64,000 bases of DNA from Pseudonocardiaceae bacterium (GTDB lineage: Bacteria > Actinomycetota > Actinomycetes > Mycobacteriales > Pseudonocardiaceae): contig WHTH01000002.1 in the NCBI GenBank assembly GCA_009377865.1, positions 62,001 to 126,000 on the forward strand, in the 5' to 3' direction. Both the position numbers and the translations under genes were made by a program. How positions within the stretch are numbered: position 1 is the first letter of the stretch; each line of letters opens with the position of its first letter. This document shows positions 61,630 to 64,000 of this stretch, in pieces. Under the pieces are notes generated by a model. That model was not told the DNA's origin. It saw nothing but the letters and a program-made list of their open reading frames with translations, and did not search any database.

Positions 61630-62296
61630 GGGCCCTTCGGACGCCACCCGGCAGCTGTTCCTGCAGACCCCACCGCAGCAGCTCGCCACGCAGTACCACA
61701 CCGGGACGTTGCCGCCGACTGCGCAGCGTGCCGTCGCCGGTTTCCTCGGCTCGTACGGGCACCGGGGCGTCGCCGAGATCGATGTGGGCGTGGCTCGCTG
61801 GGCCGAGGAGCCGGCGCACATCCTCGGCGCGATCGCCAACTACCTGCGGCTCGACGACCCGGAGCTCGCGCCCGACGTGAAGTTCGAGCGGGGACGCCGG
61901 GAGGGCGAGGCCATGGCTGCCGAACTCGCGCGGCGGGTGCGAACGCGCAGCCGGATCCGCGGCAAGCTCGTCGAGTTCTGCCTGCGGCGGGTCCGCGAGA
62001 TCGGGGGCCTTCGCGAATCGCCGAAGTTCAACGTCGTGCTGCTGCTGGCCCGGGTGCGGGAGCTGCGGCGCCGTCACGTGCCCCGCGTGCTGCTGTCGGA
62101 CGGCACCGGGCCCCGTCAGGGGCACACCTCGAGCCCGGGGAGATCCTCGTCGCGCCCTCGACCGATCCCGGCTGTCGTGGGCGTCGCGCACGCGACGGGC
62201 CGTATCGGGACCGGGCAGCTCGTCACGGTCGACGGCGCTGCGGGCACCATCGCGACACCCGACTCGTCCGGACGGCAGCCGGAGTCTTCGCACTGA
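61630..62296 (+). pseudogene. Rifampin phosphotransferase/PEP-utilising enzyme remnant
   Basis: The frame ending at 62296 contains ATRQLFLQTPPQQLATQYHT, GSYGHRGVAEIDVGVARWAE, EEPAHILGAIANYLRLDDPE, FNVVLLLARVRELRRRHVPR and the end AVVGVAHATGRI with QLVTVDGAAGTI. These match C-terminal parts of Rph and PEP-synthase-like proteins. An HLEPGEILVAPSTDPG piece lies in a second frame near 62135. The ATP-grasp N-terminal half, the phospho-His TMGGAMSHGAVVA region and several linkers are missing. It cannot be functional. Confidence 0.78.
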
Positions 62297-62317
62297 CGGT
62301 GCGAAGCGCTGTATGAT
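62286..62317 (+). promoter_or_regulatory. Promoter and operator of the vapBC-type pair
   Basis: TATGAT (62312-62317) is six bases before ATG 62324, so the mRNA is probably leaderless. The inverted repeat CTTCGCAC (62286-62293) / GTGCGAAG (62299-62306) lies where the -35 should be. An antitoxin with a ribbon-helix-helix N-terminus could bind it and repress its own operon. Confidence 0.65.
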
Positions 62318-62323
62318 GCCTGC

Positions 62324-62650
62324 ATGCCGGTCACAAAGGTGTCGGTGTCCCTGGACAGCCAGGTGGTCGCCGCCGCAAGGGCCGCCGCGCAGGCGGAAGG
62401 CGTCAGCTTGTCTACCTGGCTGTCCCGGGCTGCGGAACACGTCGCGGGCCTTGAGGCGATGCGCCAGGCTGTCGAGGAGTTCGAGGTAGAACGCGGCGCG
62501 ATCTCGGAGGACCAGCGACGTGCTGCGCGGGAGATCCTGGATGCACCGTGGCCGGTGGAGACGTCCGAGCAGCGTGCGCGCCGCGACGAACTCTTCGCCG
62601 AACTCTATGACACCAGGACGGACGCGGAGCGTTCCACGGGCGCCGCGTGA
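62324..62650 (+). CDS. VapB-type antitoxin
   Basis: The 108-residue protein has a ribbon-helix-helix-like N-terminus (KVSVSLDSQVVAAARAAAQA, EGVSLSTWLSRAAEHVAG) and a charged C-terminal tail (EVERGAISEDQRRAAREIL, DELFAELYDTR) that would wrap the toxin. Its stop overlaps the toxin start by four bases (62647-62650). It neutralises a PIN toxin and represses the operon. Confidence 0.85.
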   Translation: MPVTKVSVSLDSQVVAAARAAAQAEGVSLSTWLSRAAEHVAGLEAMRQAVEEFEVERGAISEDQRRAAREILDAPWPVETSEQRARRDELFAELYDTRTDAERSTGAA

Positions 62651-63057
62651 CCGGCACTCGCAGCGGCTCGGCATCTCTGTCCGGCGTCACGTACGACAAC
62701 GGAGCGCTGCTCGCCGGCGAAGCCGGGAAGCAGTCTGTGTGGAGCCTGCATGACGAGCTTCGCCGTCGCCGGGGTCGCCCAGTGGTGCCCTCCGTCGTGC
62801 TGGCCCAGGCGTGGCGGGGCGGGCCGCAACCGATGCTGTCGCGGCTGCTGCGGGGTTGCGTCGTCGAGCCCTTCACGGAGGTGATGGCACGTCGGGCCGG
62901 ACAGTTGATCGCGAAGGCGGGGACTGCGGACGTCGTCGACGCCGCGGTGGTGATTTCTGCGGCGGCACGGCGGGATCTCGTCCTCACCAGTGATCCCGAC
63001 GACCTCGGCATGCTCGTCGAGGTGCTCGGCGTACCGCTGCGACTGCAGCAAGTGTGA
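62647..63057 (+). CDS. VapC-type PIN-domain toxin
   Basis: The 136-residue protein has a PIN-like arrangement: VTYDNGALLAGEAGKQSVW with an acidic residue, PSVVLAQAWRGG, TADVVDAAVVISAAARRD and LTSDPDDLGML, giving the acidic cluster for metal-dependent RNA cleavage. It follows the antitoxin with a four-base overlap. It probably cuts RNA when freed. GTG 62647 is used. Confidence 0.82.
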   Translation: MTGTRSGSASLSGVTYDNGALLAGEAGKQSVWSLHDELRRRRGRPVVPSVVLAQAWRGGPQPMLSRLLRGCVVEPFTEVMARRAGQLIAKAGTADVVDAAVVISAAARRDLVLTSDPDDLGMLVEVLGVPLRLQQV

Positions 63058-63064
63058 GGGGCCG

Positions 63065-63754
63065 ATGGAGCTCTACGACGCTATGCGCACCACACCGGCG
63101 ACCAGGGCGTTTACCGACGAGCCGGTCGATGACACGGTGCTCTATCGGATCCTGGACAACGCGCGGTTCGCGCCCAGCGGGGGCAACCGGCAAGGCTGGT
63201 ACGTCGTGGTCGTCGACGACCGCGCGACACGTGAGCGGCTCCGCGAGCTGTACGTGCTGGGCTGGCGGGAGTACACCGCCCATGTCCGGGAAGGGCTGGT
63301 CCCGTTCGCGCCACGTGACGCGGGCCGCTGGCCGGGGCCGGCGATCGACCTGGCGCAGGCCCGGGGGACACCCGCCCCGAACGACTTCGCCGACACCGTC
63401 GACACCGTTCCGGTGCTGCTGGTGCTCGTCGCCGACCTCGGCGTGCTGGCCTGCGTCGACAACGGACTGGACCGGCAGAGCATCGTGGGCGGCGGCTCGA
63501 TCTACCCGTTCGGCCACAACATCTTGCTGGCCGCGCGCAACGAGGGTCTCGGCGGGGTGATGACGTCGGTGCTCGCCCGCCAGGAGCCCGCCGCGCGCGA
63601 GCTGCTCGGTATCCCCGAGGGCCACGCGGTCGCCGGTATGCTCGCGCTCGGCCGCCCGCAGCGTCAGATCACCAAGCTCAAACGCCGCCCGGTCGAAGAG
63701 TTCACCTTCCGCGACCGGTTCGGCGGCCCACCGTTTGAAGGGAAACCGGCGTGA
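63065..63754 (+). CDS. Nitroreductase family protein
   Basis: The 229-residue protein has the FMN-binding pattern: RTTPATRAFTDEPVDDTVLY, NARFAPSGGNRQGWYVVVVD, and HNILLAARNEGLGGVMTSVL with GIPEGHAVAGMLALGRP. It would reduce nitro or quinone compounds with NAD(P)H in the cytoplasm. ATG 63065 begins seven bases after the toxin stop. The next gene overlaps its stop. Confidence 0.88.
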   Translation: MELYDAMRTTPATRAFTDEPVDDTVLYRILDNARFAPSGGNRQGWYVVVVDDRATRERLRELYVLGWREYTAHVREGLVPFAPRDAGRWPGPAIDLAQARGTPAPNDFADTVDTVPVLLVLVADLGVLACVDNGLDRQSIVGGGSIYPFGHNILLAARNEGLGGVMTSVLARQEPAARELLGIPEGHAVAGMLALGRPQRQITKLKRRPVEEFTFRDRFGGPPFEGKPA

Positions 63755-64000
63755 CCGGCTCACCGCGGCATGAGGACATCGAGCGACACCTGTCCGACCT
63801 CGTCAACCGCAGCTATGAAGGCGCCGAATCGTGGCCCGACCGGGTCGCGGTATTCGACCGGGCGGTGGAGCTGCTGAGCCCCGTGGTGGCTCGCATCCTG
63901 GACGAGACCGACGCGACGTTCCTCGACGGCACCGGTGAGGTCGCCCAGCGCACGGTCGAGCACGACGACGGCAGCGTCGACGCGCACTGGGAGCTGTCCT
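63751..64000 (+). CDS. Hypothetical protein (3' end outside window)
   Basis: GTG 63751 overlaps the nitroreductase stop (GTGA), so it is in the same operon. The visible 83 residues (SPRHEDIERHLSDLVNRSYE, WPDRVAVFDRAVELLSPVV, ARILDETDATFLDGTGEV) are acidic and soluble. No family is recognised. Confidence 0.65.
   Translation, partial: MTGSPRHEDIERHLSDLVNRSYEGAESWPDRVAVFDRAVELLSPVVARILDETDATFLDGTGEVAQRTVEHDDGSVDAHWELS

Overview
The window is a piece of a high-GC actinobacterial chromosome. The best guess is the Pseudonocardiaceae (Pseudonocardia, Amycolatopsis or Saccharopolyspora relatives). This is inferred from strong GC bias at third codon positions, several leaderless genes, type VII secretion genes with DUF6177, DUF6188 and DUF6507 companions, Lsr2-type domains, MacS-type two-component genes and short GAAGG...CCTTC palindromes between genes. 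No rRNA, tRNA or CRISPR was seen.

Layout. 1-1.8 kb is the edge of a type VII secretion locus (eccD cut by the window start, plus small membrane ORFs). 1.9-4.1 kb holds an ankyrin protein, a secreted phosphodiester glycosidase-like protein and a cysteine-free HesB/IscA-like protein. 4.1-14.2 kb is a sugar regulon: FGGY kinase, fucose/arabinose-type isomerase, LacI repressor, secreted GH172/DUF2961 hydrolase and a ribose-type ABC importer. Two near-consensus promoters each carry a LacI-type operator over the predicted start site. The enzyme set would fit release, import and catabolism of D-arabinose, but the substrate is inferred. 14.3-19.5 kb holds an ERCC4-nuclease/Lsr2 fusion and an ectoine-type importer (ehuC, ehuD, ehuB) with no ATPase gene beside it. 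19.7-30.3 kb holds a TPR protein, a dead threonine aldolase, a K+/H+ antiporter, an esterase-fold protein lacking its nucleophile, and a MerR-controlled fatty-acid beta-oxidation operon with a divergent acyl-CoA dehydrogenase.

30.4-44 kb is mixed: small antitoxin-like protein, AI-2E family permease, VOC proteins, MFS exporter, an orphan MacS-type histidine kinase next to the remains of its response regulator, an extra DnaN clamp, a CDP-alcohol phosphatidyltransferase, an amidohydrolase, a NYN protein and trmB. 44.3-58.9 kb holds GTP-dependent PEP carboxykinase, a GntR cassette, a ruined multicopper oxidase, an M28 peptidase, an aldo/keto reductase, an ECF sigma factor coupled to a VOC protein, and a polymorphic-toxin island (DUF6507, toxin, two DUF6188 immunity candidates, DUF6177). 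58.9-64 kb holds ilvD, a serine hydrolase, a rifampin-phosphotransferase-like remnant, a VapBC-type toxin-antitoxin pair and a nitroreductase.

A recurring theme is gene decay. At least nine loci are recognisable proteins that have lost internal or terminal segments, often with a frameshift at the junction: a sugar-binding protein, threonine aldolase, Ser/Thr kinase, Mug glycosylase, AraC regulator, MacR response regulator, multicopper oxidase, aldo/keto reductase and PEP-utilising phosphotransferase. All functional statements come from reading the sequence and from knowledge of the families; no database search was run.
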